Shown here: positions 26,220 to 34,471 of the stretch, piece by piece
Position numbering within the stretch: position 1 is the stretch's first letter
Layout of the letters: each line of letters starts with the position of its first letter
NCBI RefSeq assembly: GCF_030865425.1
Contig: NZ_JAVFCB010000006.1
Location: forward strand, 124,001 to 188,000
DNA: 64,000 nucleotides
Source of the DNA: Microbacterium capsulatum
GTDB taxonomy: Bacteria; Actinomycetota; Actinomycetes; Actinomycetales; Microbacteriaceae
Direction of reading: 5' to 3'
Notes under the pieces: model-generated
Seen by the model: only the letters and a program-made list of their open reading frames with translations
Databases searched by the model: none
Told to the model about the DNA's origin: nothing
Position numbers and translations under genes: made by a program

Positions 26220-27632
26220 ATGGCCTCGCTCACCTCCCTCGCCCCGGCGCCGCGACCGCTCCTCGCGTCGACGCCGCGCAGGGGCCCGCTGCTGTGGCGG
26301 CTGACCGCGGTGACGCTGATCTGGGCGACCAGCCTGTTCGTGCTCGCGCTGTGGGTGAGCGGGGGCGGCATCCAGTCGACCTTCGCCTTCGACGGCGACA
26401 CGTTCACGACACTCGGGCGCGTGACCGGACTCGGCTCGGCCAACCTGCTGCTGTACCAGGTGCTGCTCATGGCGCGGGTGCCGGTGTTCGAGCGCGGCTT
26501 CGGCCGCGACGGCATCACCCGGATGCACCGCCTCGTCGGCTTCTGGTCGTTCTGGCTGCTGATGGCCCACCTCGTGCTCATCACGATCGGCTACGCGATC
26601 ACGTCCTCGACGAACGTGTTCGTGCAGGCGTGGGACTTCGTCTGGGACTACCCGGGCATGCTCCTGGCCACCGCCGGCACCGGCCTGCTGATCCTGGTCG
26701 TGGTGACCTCGATCCGCCGTGCCCGCCGCCGGCTCCGCTACGAGTCGTGGCACCTGCTGCACCTGTACGGCTACCTCGGCGCCGGCCTCGCGATCCCGCA
26801 CATGCTCTGGACCGGGGCGGACTTCACCGCCTCCGTCGGCGCGACCGTGTACTGGTGGGCGCTGTGGGCCGTGACCGCCGCGTGCGTGCTGTGGTTCCGG
26901 ATCGCGCTGCCGCTCATCCGCAGCGCCCGGCACCGGCTGCGGGTGATCGCGGTCGAGGCCGACGGGCCGGACGGGATCTGCGTCCACATCGCCGGGCGGC
27001 AGGTGCACCGCCTCGGCGCGCAGGCCGGCCAGTTCTTCGTCTGGCGCTTCCTCGACGGACCCGGCTGGTCGCGCGGCCACCCTTTCTCGCTCGCGGCCGC
27101 CCCGCTCGGTGAGGAGCTCGTGCTCTCCGCGCGCCGGGTCGGCGACGGCACCGAGCGCCTCGCCGGGCTGCGCCCCGGCACGCGCGTCATGATCGAGGGC
27201 CCCTACGGCTCGATGACCGGCGAACGGCGCACGGGATCCAAACTGCTCATGCTCGGCGCCGGCGCCGGCGTCGCCCCCCTCGTCGCGCTCCTGCAGGCCG
27301 AGCCCTACGCGCCGGGAGAGGCGATCCTGATCACGCGCGACCACTCCGCCGCGCACGGCCTGCGCCGCGCCGACATCGACCGGCTGGCCGCCTCGCGCGG
27401 GCTCGTGCACTACACCCTGAACGGGCGGCGCGCGGCCTCGGGGGCGAGTTGGCTGCCCGCCAGCCACGCGCAGTGGGACGGCGTCGGGCTGCTGCGCCAC
27501 GTCGCCCCCGATCTCGAGGAGTACGACGTCTACCTGTGCGGACCGACCCCGTGGATGCGGAGCATCCACCGCGATCTGCGCACCGCGGGTCTGGGCCCCG
27601 ACCGCATCCACAGCGAGGCGTTCGCCGTCTGA
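26220..27632 (+). CDS. Ferric-reductase-like transmembrane flavocytochrome/oxidoreductase
   Basis: A 470-residue membrane oxidoreductase. Residues about 25-245 form a ferric-reductase-like six-helix region with paired His in RMHRLVGFWSFWLLMAHLVL and YESWHLLHLYGYLGAGLAIP, which could bind haem. The C-terminal half has the FAD site (RGHPFSLAAAPL), a nucleotide site (LMLGAGAGVAPLVALL) and the reductase ending VYLCGPTPWM. It should move electrons from cytoplasmic NAD(P)H across the membrane. It is followed by an FMN-binding protein and ApbE, so an extracellular covalent flavin is a likely acceptor. The ATG at 26220 has no strong ribosome site. Confidence 0.9.
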   Translation: MASLTSLAPAPRPLLASTPRRGPLLWRLTAVTLIWATSLFVLALWVSGGGIQSTFAFDGDTFTTLGRVTGLGSANLLLYQVLLMARVPVFERGFGRDGITRMHRLVGFWSFWLLMAHLVLITIGYAITSSTNVFVQAWDFVWDYPGMLLATAGTGLLILVVVTSIRRARRRLRYESWHLLHLYGYLGAGLAIPHMLWTGADFTASVGATVYWWALWAVTAACVLWFRIALPLIRSARHRLRVIAVEADGPDGICVHIAGRQVHRLGAQAGQFFVWRFLDGPGWSRGHPFSLAAAPLGEELVLSARRVGDGTERLAGLRPGTRVMIEGPYGSMTGERRTGSKLLMLGAGAGVAPLVALLQAEPYAPGEAILITRDHSAAHGLRRADIDRLAASRGLVHYTLNGRRAASGASWLPASHAQWDGVGLLRHVAPDLEEYDVYLCGPTPWMRSIHRDLRTAGLGPDRIHSEAFAV

Positions 27633-27657
27633 CGGCCCCCGACCGGGAGGAATCATC

Positions 27658-28197
27658 ATGAAGAGGATCGTCTACGCGGTGCTGGCCACCGTGGCCGGGC
27701 TCGTGCTGCTGTTCAGCTACCGCACCTCCCTCGAGGGCGAAGCCGCTCCGCTCGCGGGCGGGACAGGCGCGACGACGTCGGGCGCGACGGGATCGACCGG
27801 ATCCGGATCCGCGGGATCGTCGTCGGGATCGTCGTCGTCCGGATCGTCGTCATCGTCCGGGTCGTCCGGATCCTCGTCGTCCGGGTCGTCCGGATCCGCC
27901 TCCTCGTCGAGCACCCTCAAGGACGGCACGTTCACCGGGCGGGCGGCGGACACCCGCTACGGGCCGGTGCAGGTCAGGATCACGGTGTCCGGCGGGAGGA
28001 TCACGAACGTCTCGGTGCCGCAGTACCCGAACACCGAGCGCCGCGATCAGCAGATCAACTCGTACGCCGTCCCGCAGCTGATCTCGGAGACGATCAGCGC
28101 GCAGTCGGCGAAGGTCGACATGATCTCCGGCGCCACGTTCACCTCGGACGGCTACCAGCAGTCGTTGCAGAGCGCCCTCGACCAGGCGAAGGCATGA
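27658..28197 (+). CDS. Secreted/anchored FMN-binding domain protein
   Basis: A 179-residue protein with one N-terminal hydrophobic helix (about residues 4-20), a long Gly/Ser linker (about 41-86) and a C-terminal FMN_bind domain. The flavinylation motif DMISGAT (residues 154-160) matches the Dxx(S/T)GAT consensus, so Thr160 is the expected site for covalent FMN. The linker is encoded by repeated GGATC/TCGTC units and could vary in length. GGAGG lies before the ATG, and the last four bases overlap the ApbE gene. It probably relays electrons outside the membrane from the preceding oxidoreductase. Confidence 0.92.
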   Translation: MKRIVYAVLATVAGLVLLFSYRTSLEGEAAPLAGGTGATTSGATGSTGSGSAGSSSGSSSSGSSSSSGSSGSSSSGSSGSASSSSTLKDGTFTGRAADTRYGPVQVRITVSGGRITNVSVPQYPNTERRDQQINSYAVPQLISETISAQSAKVDMISGATFTSDGYQQSLQSALDQAKA

Positions 28198-29021
28198 GCG
28201 CGGGCCCGCACCGGCACGTCCGCACGGCCGCGCTCATGGGGACGGTCGCGAGCGTGCACGTGCTCGCCGCCGAGTCCGAGCCCGGGGCCGGGACGTCCGC
28301 ACGGATCACCGCGGCGATGACGGCCGCGCTCGACGAGCTGCACGAACTCGACCGGCTGTTCTCCCCGTTCCGCCACGACTCGCAGATCTCCGCGCTGCGC
28401 GACGGCCGGATCGGCTGGGACGACGCGGATCCACGGATCCTCGAGGTCGCGGACGCCTGCGCCCGGCTCACGACCGTCTCGGCCGGTCGCTTCGACGCGC
28501 GCCGGCAGGGCTGGTTCGACCCGACCGGTCTGGTCAAGGGCTGGGCGGTCGAGCGCGCGGCGATGCACCACCTCGCCCCGCTGGTCGCCGAGGCGGGCAC
28601 CGTCGCGGCCGGCCTCTCCGCGGGCGGCGACATGCAGCTGCTCACCGCGCCGGACGCCGCCTGGACCTGGAACGTGGGGATCGCGGATCCGCTCTCCCCC
28701 GGCGCCCTGCGCGCGACCGTGCCGGTGCGGGACGGGGCCGTTGCGACGTCCGGCGCTGCAGAACGCGGGGCGCACATCGTCGATCCGCGGACCGGGAGCG
28801 CGGTCGTCGACCCGGCGACCGCGACCGTCCTCGCTCCCCGGCTGAGCGATGCCGACGCCTGGGCCACGATCGCGGTCGTGGCCGGATTCGACGACCTCAC
28901 CTGGCTGCGCAGCGCCCCGGACACCTCGGGGATGCTGATCGCCTCAGACGGCCGGATCCGGCGCTGGGCGCACGGCGTCGAGATCGCGGAGGCCGCGGAC
29001 CTGCTCGTGCCGGGTCGTTGA
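28194..29021 (+). CDS. apbE: FAD:protein FMN transferase ApbE
   Basis: A 275-residue ApbE-family enzyme that attaches FMN to a Thr of a partner protein. It shows the N-terminal MGTVASVHVLAAES, the DRLFSPFRHDSQISAL motif, LVKGWAVERAA, LSAGGDM and ATSGAAERGAHIVDP with the metal-binding C-terminal Asp in SDADAWATIAVV. The start overlaps the FMN-binding protein stop (ATGA). The most likely substrate is that neighbour. No obvious signal peptide is visible, although ApbE is often exported. Its TGA stop lies inside a REP-type repeat. Confidence 0.93.
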   Translation: MSAGPHRHVRTAALMGTVASVHVLAAESEPGAGTSARITAAMTAALDELHELDRLFSPFRHDSQISALRDGRIGWDDADPRILEVADACARLTTVSAGRFDARRQGWFDPTGLVKGWAVERAAMHHLAPLVAEAGTVAAGLSAGGDMQLLTAPDAAWTWNVGIADPLSPGALRATVPVRDGAVATSGAAERGAHIVDPRTGSAVVDPATATVLAPRLSDADAWATIAVVAGFDDLTWLRSAPDTSGMLIASDGRIRRWAHGVEIAEAADLLVPGR

Positions 29022-29059
29022 GCGAGCACGGCGACGTCGCGTCGACGGGCTCAGGGACC
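29013..29059. repeat. REP-type element between convergent genes
   Basis: GGTCGTTGAGCGAG (29013-29026) and CGACGGGCTCAGGGACC (29043-29059) are the two ends of the element seen at 3440-3559, brought closer together. The stop codon of apbE (29019-29021) and that of the histidine kinase gene (29053-29051) both fall within it. Confidence 0.75.
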
Positions 29060-30058
29060 GGTCGTGGCGGCGGGCAGCCGGAGCAGGAACGTCGTCCCCT
29101 CCGCGGAGGTGCGCTCGATGCCGACCGCGCCGCCGTACCGCGTCGCCACGTCCCTCACGAGCGCGAGCCCGAGCCCGAATCCGCGCCGGCGGCCGGTCTC
29201 CGGCCCGCGGGCGAAGCGCGTGAAGATCCGCTCCCGGTCCTCCGGGCGCACGCCGGGGCCGCGGTCGGCGACCCGGATCTCGACGTACCCGGCCGGGCCG
29301 GAGCCTGCCGCGATGGTCACGGCGGATCCGGCCGGCGCGTGCTGCACGGCGTTGTCGAGCAGCGCCGTGCACAGCCGGGTCAGGGTGACCGCCGGCGCCG
29401 CGACCGCGAGGCCGGCACCGGCCCTCTGCTCGAGCACGACTCCCGCGCCCTCGGCGATCGGCTGCAGCAGCTCGACCGCGGCGCGCACCGCCTCGGCCGC
29501 GTCGGTGCTCCCAGCCTCCACGGGCGCCCCGTCGGCCACCGCCTGATCCGCCTGCGCGGCCAGCAGCAGCTCCGTGAGGATGTCGTCCATCGTCGCCGTG
29601 TCCCGGCGCAGCCGCTCGAGCGCGTCGTCGATCGGCTCGCCGCGGCGCAGGCGGCGCTGCAGGATCTGCACCCGGCTCGACATCGCGGTGAGCGGGGTGC
29701 GCAGCTCGTGGCTCGCGTCGGCGACGAAGTCCCGCTGGGCCCGCAGCGCCACCTCGAGCGGGGCGACCGCCCGCCGCGCCGTGGCCCAGGCGATCAGCCC
29801 CAGCACGGCGACCCCGACCACGCCGAGCACGACCACCCAGGGCAGCACCCGGTCCACGTCCACGACGATGTGGTCGGGGTTGGCCGGCAGCCCGGCCGGC
29901 CCGCCGAAGCCCGGCCCCTGCGGACGCGAGGTGCTGAGGATCACCGCGATGAGGATCCCGACGCCCGCCGCGATCACGACGGCCGAGGCGACACCGGTCC
30001 ACAGCCCGATCTGCCGGGCGGACCGGCGCACCCGGTCCCGGTCGGCGGATCCGCTCAT
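29051..30058 (-). CDS. Sensor histidine kinase
   Basis: A 335-residue membrane histidine kinase. Two hydrophobic helices (about residues 17-37 and 77-98) enclose a short outside loop of some 38 residues. The phosphoacceptor region is RDFVADASHELRTPLTAM, the N-box is LLDNAVQHAP, and DRGPGVRPEDRERIF and GFGLGLALVRD form the G boxes. No HAMP domain is obvious. The ATG at 30058 overlaps the response regulator stop (ATGA), so the two are a pair. It is convergent with the electron-transfer operon and may control it; that is positional inference only. Confidence 0.92.
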   Translation of the reverse strand: MSGSADRDRVRRSARQIGLWTGVASAVVIAAGVGILIAVILSTSRPQGPGFGGPAGLPANPDHIVVDVDRVLPWVVVLGVVGVAVLGLIAWATARRAVAPLEVALRAQRDFVADASHELRTPLTAMSSRVQILQRRLRRGEPIDDALERLRRDTATMDDILTELLLAAQADQAVADGAPVEAGSTDAAEAVRAAVELLQPIAEGAGVVLEQRAGAGLAVAAPAVTLTRLCTALLDNAVQHAPAGSAVTIAAGSGPAGYVEIRVADRGPGVRPEDRERIFTRFARGPETGRRRGFGLGLALVRDVATRYGGAVGIERTSAEGTTFLLRLPAATTGP

Positions 30059-30723
30059 GCCGGCATCCCCGCCCGGTAGCCGCGCCCGCGCACCGTGTCG
30101 ATCATGTCGGTCGTGGTCTTGCGGCGGATGTAGTGCACGTAGGTGTCGACAGTGCCCACGCCGTCGGCCGAGCCGAAGACGGCGCGGAGGATCTCCTCGC
30201 GGCTGAACACCCGCTCCGGGCTCGCGGAGAGGAACTCCAGGAACGCTGCCTCGGTCGCGGTCAGGGCGACCCGCAGCCCGTTCGGTGCGTACAGCGCCCA
30301 GGAGTCGGGGACGAACACCCACTCCCCGATCGCGCGCCGGCGTCCCTCGGCCTGGAATCCGCGGCGCAGCGCGCGCAGCCGGGCGAGCAGTTCGTCGAAG
30401 TCGAACGGCTTGGTCAGATAGTCGTTCGCGCCGGCGTCGAGGCCCTCGACCCGGTCCGGCACGGCGCCGAGGGCGGTGAGCATGAGCACGGGCGTGGTGA
30501 TCCGCGCGGTCCGGATCGCCTCGACCAGGCTCGCGCCGTCCATGCCGGGCAGGCGCCGATCGACCACCATGACGTCGTACCGCTCGTCCAGCGCCCGGCG
30601 GAGGGCCGCCGCGCCGTCGGCGACGTGGTCGACGTCGTACGCCTCGGAGAGCACCTCGACGGTCATCTCGGCGATGTCGGCGTCGTCCTCGACGTAGAGC
30701 AGCCGCGCCCGGGTGTCGGCCAT
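30055..30723 (-). CDS. OmpR-type response regulator
   Basis: A 222-residue two-domain regulator. The receiver (residues 1-120) has acidic YVEDDAD, the phosphoacceptor Asp in MVVDRRLPGMDG and the Lys in YLTKPFDFDELLARL. The DNA-binding winged helix ends with VDTYVHYIRRKTTTDMIDTV and RGRGYRAGMPA. The ATG at 30723 has an excellent AGGAGGT site upstream. It is the first gene of the pair with the sensor kinase. The upstream 272-base gap toward gap contains GC-rich repeats. Confidence 0.94.
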   Translation of the reverse strand: MADTRARLLYVEDDADIAEMTVEVLSEAYDVDHVADGAAALRRALDERYDVMVVDRRLPGMDGASLVEAIRTARITTPVLMLTALGAVPDRVEGLDAGANDYLTKPFDFDELLARLRALRRGFQAEGRRRAIGEWVFVPDSWALYAPNGLRVALTATEAAFLEFLSASPERVFSREEILRAVFGSADGVGTVDTYVHYIRRKTTTDMIDTVRGRGYRAGMPA

Positions 30724-30841
30724 GGGACCTCCTGTCCCCAGGATTCCATCACACGGCCTCCAAGACGGCGCCCAGGATCCCGGATCCCCCGCCGAAAACG
30801 ACGCTCGCTGGTCGCGACACGCCCTCAAATCGCGGGCCTGT

Positions 30842-30998
30842 GGGGGGGGGGCGGCCCGCGCGGCGGGGTGGGTCGGAGCCGGGGGCCGGGGGCGCCGGGA
30901 CGGAGGGGCCGGGCCGGAGAGCCGGGGGCGCCGGGCCGGAGAGCCGGGGGCGCTGGGCCGGAGAGCCGGGGGCGACGCGCCGGAGAGCCGGGGGCTCA
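30842..30998. repeat. G10 tract and four 22-bp tandem repeats downstream of gap
   Basis: A run of ten G residues (30842-30851) is followed by purine-rich DNA and then four tandem copies of a 22-base unit, GGGCCGGAGAGCCGGGGGCG plus two bases, at 30911-30932, 30933-30954, 30955-30976 and 30977-30998 (the last one diverged). The array runs into the last codon and stop of the gap gene. The tracts can slip and could vary in number. Confidence 0.85.
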
Positions 30999-32441
30999 GG
31001 CCTGGAGCGTCACCTCGCGGCGGGCCGGGAGCACGACGGGGTGCGAGCCGGCCATGACCTCGAGCACGCGGATGACCTGGCTCGAGTAGCCGAACTCGTT
31101 GTCGTACCAGACGTAGAGGATCACGTCGGTCGCGTTCGCGATCGTGGCGAGGCCGTCGACGATGCCGGCGCGGTGCGAGCCGACGAAGTCGGTCGAGACG
31201 ACCTCGGGCGACTCGACGTAGTCGATCTGCTGGCGCAGCTTCGAGTGCAGCGAGACGCGGCGCAGGTAGTCGTTGATCTCGGCCTTCTCCGCCGGGCGCT
31301 CGAGCGTCAGGTGCAGCACCGCGAGCGAGACGTCCGGGGTGGGCACGCGGATCGCGGATCCGGTCAGCTTGCCGGCGAGCTCGGGCAGCGCCCGGGCCAC
31401 GGCCTTGGCGGCGCCGGTCTCGGTGATGACCATGTTCAGCACGGCGGAGCGGCCGCGGCGGTCGCCCTTGTGGAAGTTGTCGATGAGGTTCTGGTCGTTC
31501 GTGAACGAGTGCACCGTCTCGACGTGGCCGCGCACGATGCCGTAGGCCTCGTCGACGGCCTTGAGCACCGGGGTGATCGCGTTGGTCGTGCAGGACGCTG
31601 CGGACAGGATCCGGTCGGAGTCGTCGATCGTGTCGTGGTTGATCCCGTGCACGATGTTCTTCAGCTCGCCCTTGCCGGGCGCGGTGAGCAGCACGCGGGC
31701 GACGCCGGTGGACTCGAGGTGGCGGCTGAGGCCGGCCTCGTCGCGCCAGCGGCCCGTGTTGTCGACGACGATCGCGTCGTGGATGCCGTAGGCGGTGTAG
31801 TCGATGGTGCCGGGGTCGTCGGAGTAGATGACCTGGATCCGGGTGCCGTTGGCGACGATCTGCGAGTTCTCCTCGTCGACGTCGACGGACCCCTCGAAGC
31901 GGCCGTGCACGGAGTCGCGCAGCAGCAGCGAGGCGCGCTTGACGAGGTCGTTCTCGGCGCCCTTGCGCACGACGATCGCACGCAGGCGCAGGCCGCTGCC
32001 GCCGCCGGTGTGCGCGATGAGGATGCGGGCGAGCAGGCGCCCGATGCGGCCGAAGCCGTAGAGCACCACGTCGGTCGGCTCGGCCGCGGCGGCGTCGCCG
32101 AGGGCCGGGGCGAGCTCGGAGCGCAGGCGCTCGACGAGGTCGGCGCCCTGCGCGAACTCGACCAGGCGGCCGATGTCGAGGGAGGACGCGGAGGGGGCGA
32201 GCTCGCGCAGCGCCTCGAGCACGGCGAGCGTGTCCTCGAGCTCCAGGGCGTCGTGGCCGAGCGAGGCAACGCGCTCGTGCACCTCGAGGATCTCGTTGGT
32301 GGACAGGCCCAGCAGGCGGTGACCGTGCAGCGACGTCACGACGTCCCTGTCGCGGTTCAGTCCGCCGATCAGCGGGATCATCCGCTCGGCGAGTTCTTCT
32401 CGGGCCTTCCAGTCGTCGCGGCGCGCGGCGAAATCGTTCAT
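30996..32441 (-). CDS. gap: Glyceraldehyde-3-phosphate dehydrogenase, long form
   Basis: A 481-residue GAPDH, about 140 residues longer than the classical enzyme, with an N-terminal extension typical of the long actinobacterial form (GapB of corynebacteria is similar in length). The cofactor motif is VLYGFGRIGRLLARIL (about residues 129-144), and the catalytic Cys is in SAASCTTNAITPVLK. The ATG at 32441 follows AAGGA. It oxidises or forms glyceraldehyde-3-phosphate in glycolysis or gluconeogenesis; the long form is associated with the gluconeogenic direction in Corynebacterium. It stands alone between the two-component system and the MurQ genes. Confidence 0.93.
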   Translation of the reverse strand: MNDFAARRDDWKAREELAERMIPLIGGLNRDRDVVTSLHGHRLLGLSTNEILEVHERVASLGHDALELEDTLAVLEALRELAPSASSLDIGRLVEFAQGADLVERLRSELAPALGDAAAAEPTDVVLYGFGRIGRLLARILIAHTGGGSGLRLRAIVVRKGAENDLVKRASLLLRDSVHGRFEGSVDVDEENSQIVANGTRIQVIYSDDPGTIDYTAYGIHDAIVVDNTGRWRDEAGLSRHLESTGVARVLLTAPGKGELKNIVHGINHDTIDDSDRILSAASCTTNAITPVLKAVDEAYGIVRGHVETVHSFTNDQNLIDNFHKGDRRGRSAVLNMVITETGAAKAVARALPELAGKLTGSAIRVPTPDVSLAVLHLTLERPAEKAEINDYLRRVSLHSKLRQQIDYVESPEVVSTDFVGSHRAGIVDGLATIANATDVILYVWYDNEFGYSSQVIRVLEVMAGSHPVVLPARREVTLQA

Positions 32442-32513
32442 CAGCGTCCTTGGTGCACAGGCGCGCCGAGGAGATGGCGGCGCGGGATCGAGAGGGCGGA
32501 TCTGCCCACTACC

Positions 32514-32600
32514 AGCGTAAAGCCGCGCAGGGGGCGTTCTGAGCCGTTCCGGGTCGCAAGAATCCCGAAACTTATCTTTCAGTATAAGAGATAGAACTTC
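32514..32600 (-). promoter_or_regulatory. AT-rich upstream region of gap with possible -10 boxes
   Basis: The 195-base gap between murQ and gap holds an AT-rich island (about 32568-32598) with CTTAT/ATAAG inverted arms and a minus-strand TATACT (32586 to 32581). A second candidate -10, TACGCT, lies at 32519 to 32514. No convincing -35 box accompanies either. It presumably contains the gap promoter. Confidence 0.35.
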
Positions 32601-32636
32601 CGCGATGAGAAATATGCCGACGCGCCATGCGAATCC

Positions 32637-33587
32637 TCAGGAAAGCGCGGCGATCGCGTCCCTCAGGATGCCGTCGGCGTCGGCGAGCGCCGGGGCGGCC
32701 GCCTGCGCGGATGCCCCGGTGAACAGCATCAGCAGGGCGAGCTTGACCGATCCGTCCGCCTCGACGAGGGCGCGCACCGCATCGTCCTGCGCGGCACCGG
32801 TGAGCTGGATCAGGGTGCGCACCGAGCGGGCGTGCAGCTTCTCGTTCGTGGCACGCAGGTCGACCATCACGCCGCGATAGGTCTTGCCGAGCCGGATCAT
32901 CGACAGCGTCGAGAGCATGTTCACCACGAGCTTCTGCGCGGTGCCGGCCTTGAGCCGGGTCGAGCCGGTGACGAACTCGGGGCCGACCACGACCTCGATC
33001 GGGATCTCGGCGGCGGCGCCGATCGCGGAGCCCGCGTTCGCGGCGATCGCGACCGTCAGGGCGCCGATCCCCCGCGCGTAGGTCAGCCCGCCGACGACGT
33101 ACGGCGTGCGGCCGGAGGCGGAGATCCCGACCACGGTGTCCGCCTCGGTGAGGCCGAGCTCGCGCAGCGACGCGACGGCGGCGTCGGCGTCGTCCTCGGC
33201 GTTCTCCACGGCCGAGCGGATCGCGGTGTCGCCGCCGGCGATCAGCCCGACGACCATGCTCGGGTCGGTGCCGAACGTGGGCGGGCACTCCGAGGCGTCG
33301 AGCACGCCCACGCGCCCGGCCGTGCCGGCGCCGATGTAGATGAGTCGCCCGCCGCGGCGGAACCGCGCGGTGATGCCGTCGACGGCCAGGGCGATGTTCC
33401 CGGCCTGGGCGGCCACGGCCTCGGGCACGCGCCGGTCCTCGGCGTTCATGGCCGTGACCAGGTCGATCGTCGACAGCAGGTCGAGGTCGCCCCGGTCGGT
33501 GTTCGCCTGCTCGGTGGAGAGCCCGGCGAGCACGTCGATCAGGCCGGAGAGCCGGGAGGGGTCTTCGAAGGCGGACTCATTCGGCAC
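32637..33587 (-). CDS. murQ: N-acetylmuramic acid 6-phosphate etherase MurQ
   Basis: A 316-residue SIS-domain etherase that cleaves the lactyl ether of MurNAc-6-phosphate to GlcNAc-6-phosphate. It shows the MurQ signatures IYIGAGTAGRVGVLDASECP and MVVGLIAGGDTAIRSAVENA, plus VVGISASGRTPYV and STRLKAGTAQKLVVNMLST. The length is typical. The first 11 bases of the gene overlap the end of the sugar kinase gene, so the two are coupled. It recycles cell-wall muramic acid or uses peptidoglycan fragments from other bacteria. Confidence 0.96.
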   Translation of the reverse strand: MPNESAFEDPSRLSGLIDVLAGLSTEQANTDRGDLDLLSTIDLVTAMNAEDRRVPEAVAAQAGNIALAVDGITARFRRGGRLIYIGAGTAGRVGVLDASECPPTFGTDPSMVVGLIAGGDTAIRSAVENAEDDADAAVASLRELGLTEADTVVGISASGRTPYVVGGLTYARGIGALTVAIAANAGSAIGAAAEIPIEVVVGPEFVTGSTRLKAGTAQKLVVNMLSTLSMIRLGKTYRGVMVDLRATNEKLHARSVRTLIQLTGAAQDDAVRALVEADGSVKLALLMLFTGASAQAAAPALADADGILRDAIAALS

Positions 33588-34470
33588 GGTGCACGAACCT
33601 TTCGTGAAGAGGGGCGCGCCCCTCGGCGATCATGGCCGCGCCGTCCAGCGCGTCCCCTCGGGAGTCGCGGGCGTCGAGCCCGCGGGCGGAGAGCGCGGCT
33701 TCCACGGTGGCGCGGAAGCCGGGGTGCGACATCAGGCCGCCGTGCAGGGCGACGGCGGTGGAGTCGCCCGCGGCGGCGCGCGCGGTGTCGGCCAGGAGGC
33801 CGGCGGCCTCGTCGCGGATCGCGACCGAGACCGGATCGCCCTGATCGGCGCCGTCGAGGACCGCGGGGGCGAAGGTGGCGAGCAGGCGGGCGGGGGCCGC
33901 GGCCTGCCCGACCCAGGAGATCGGGGATTCGGCGTCGCCCATGAGCAGCACGAGCGCGTCGGAGAGCGGAGTCGCGGCGCCCAGGCCGTCCCGGGCGCGG
34001 AGCACCGCCCGCACGCCCTCGCGGCCGAGCCAGGATCCGCTGCCTAGGTCGCCGAGATCCGGCCCCCAGCCGTCGACGCTGCGATGCCCGTGCGCGGTGA
34101 TCCCGAGCGCGACCGCGCCGGTCCCGGCGATGAGCAGCACCCCCGCGTCTCCGCCGAGGGCCCCGACGTGGGCCGAGACCACGTCCGAGGCGACCGCGGC
34201 CGGGGCCCGCACGGCGTCGGCGAGGGCTCGGGCGAGCTCCGCGGCGGGCCCGGCGGCGTACAGCGCTCCGGCGGCGCCGACCCCGACGCGCTCGGGGCGG
34301 ACGTCGGCGAGCAGCGGCAGGATCGCGTCGAGCGCGAGCTGCACCCCGTCGCGGGCGGCGAGGCCGGGGGCGCCGGCCCCCTCGCGCCGCAGCGGCCGGT
34401 CGGAAACGGTGCCGCGCACGCGGCAGAGGGACTTGCCGAGATCGACCGCGAGGGTCCCGGAGGAAGGCAT
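33577..34470 (-). CDS. BadF/BadG-type N-acetylhexosamine kinase
   Basis: A 297-residue ASKHA-fold kinase of the BadF/BadG/BcrA/BcrD group. The phosphate-1 motif is LAVDLGKSLCRVRG, the phosphate-2 motif is LLIAGTGAVALGI, and GDLGSGSWLGREGVRAVL is typical of N-acetylglucosamine/N-acetylmuramic acid kinases. With MurQ it would phosphorylate MurNAc or GlcNAc. No ribosome site precedes the ATG. Instead TAAATT (34482 to 34477 on this strand) lies six bases upstream, the spacing of a leaderless transcript, and overlaps the end of the lysR gene. Confidence 0.88.
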   Translation of the reverse strand: MPSSGTLAVDLGKSLCRVRGTVSDRPLRREGAGAPGLAARDGVQLALDAILPLLADVRPERVGVGAAGALYAAGPAAELARALADAVRAPAAVASDVVSAHVGALGGDAGVLLIAGTGAVALGITAHGHRSVDGWGPDLGDLGSGSWLGREGVRAVLRARDGLGAATPLSDALVLLMGDAESPISWVGQAAAPARLLATFAPAVLDGADQGDPVSVAIRDEAAGLLADTARAAAGDSTAVALHGGLMSHPGFRATVEAALSARGLDARDSRGDALDGAAMIAEGRAPLHERFVHRAE

Positions 34471-34471
34471 G

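Noticed and set aside
30911-30998. Possible CRISPR array
   Set aside because: The 22-base units are directly adjacent with no spacers, and no cas genes are nearby.
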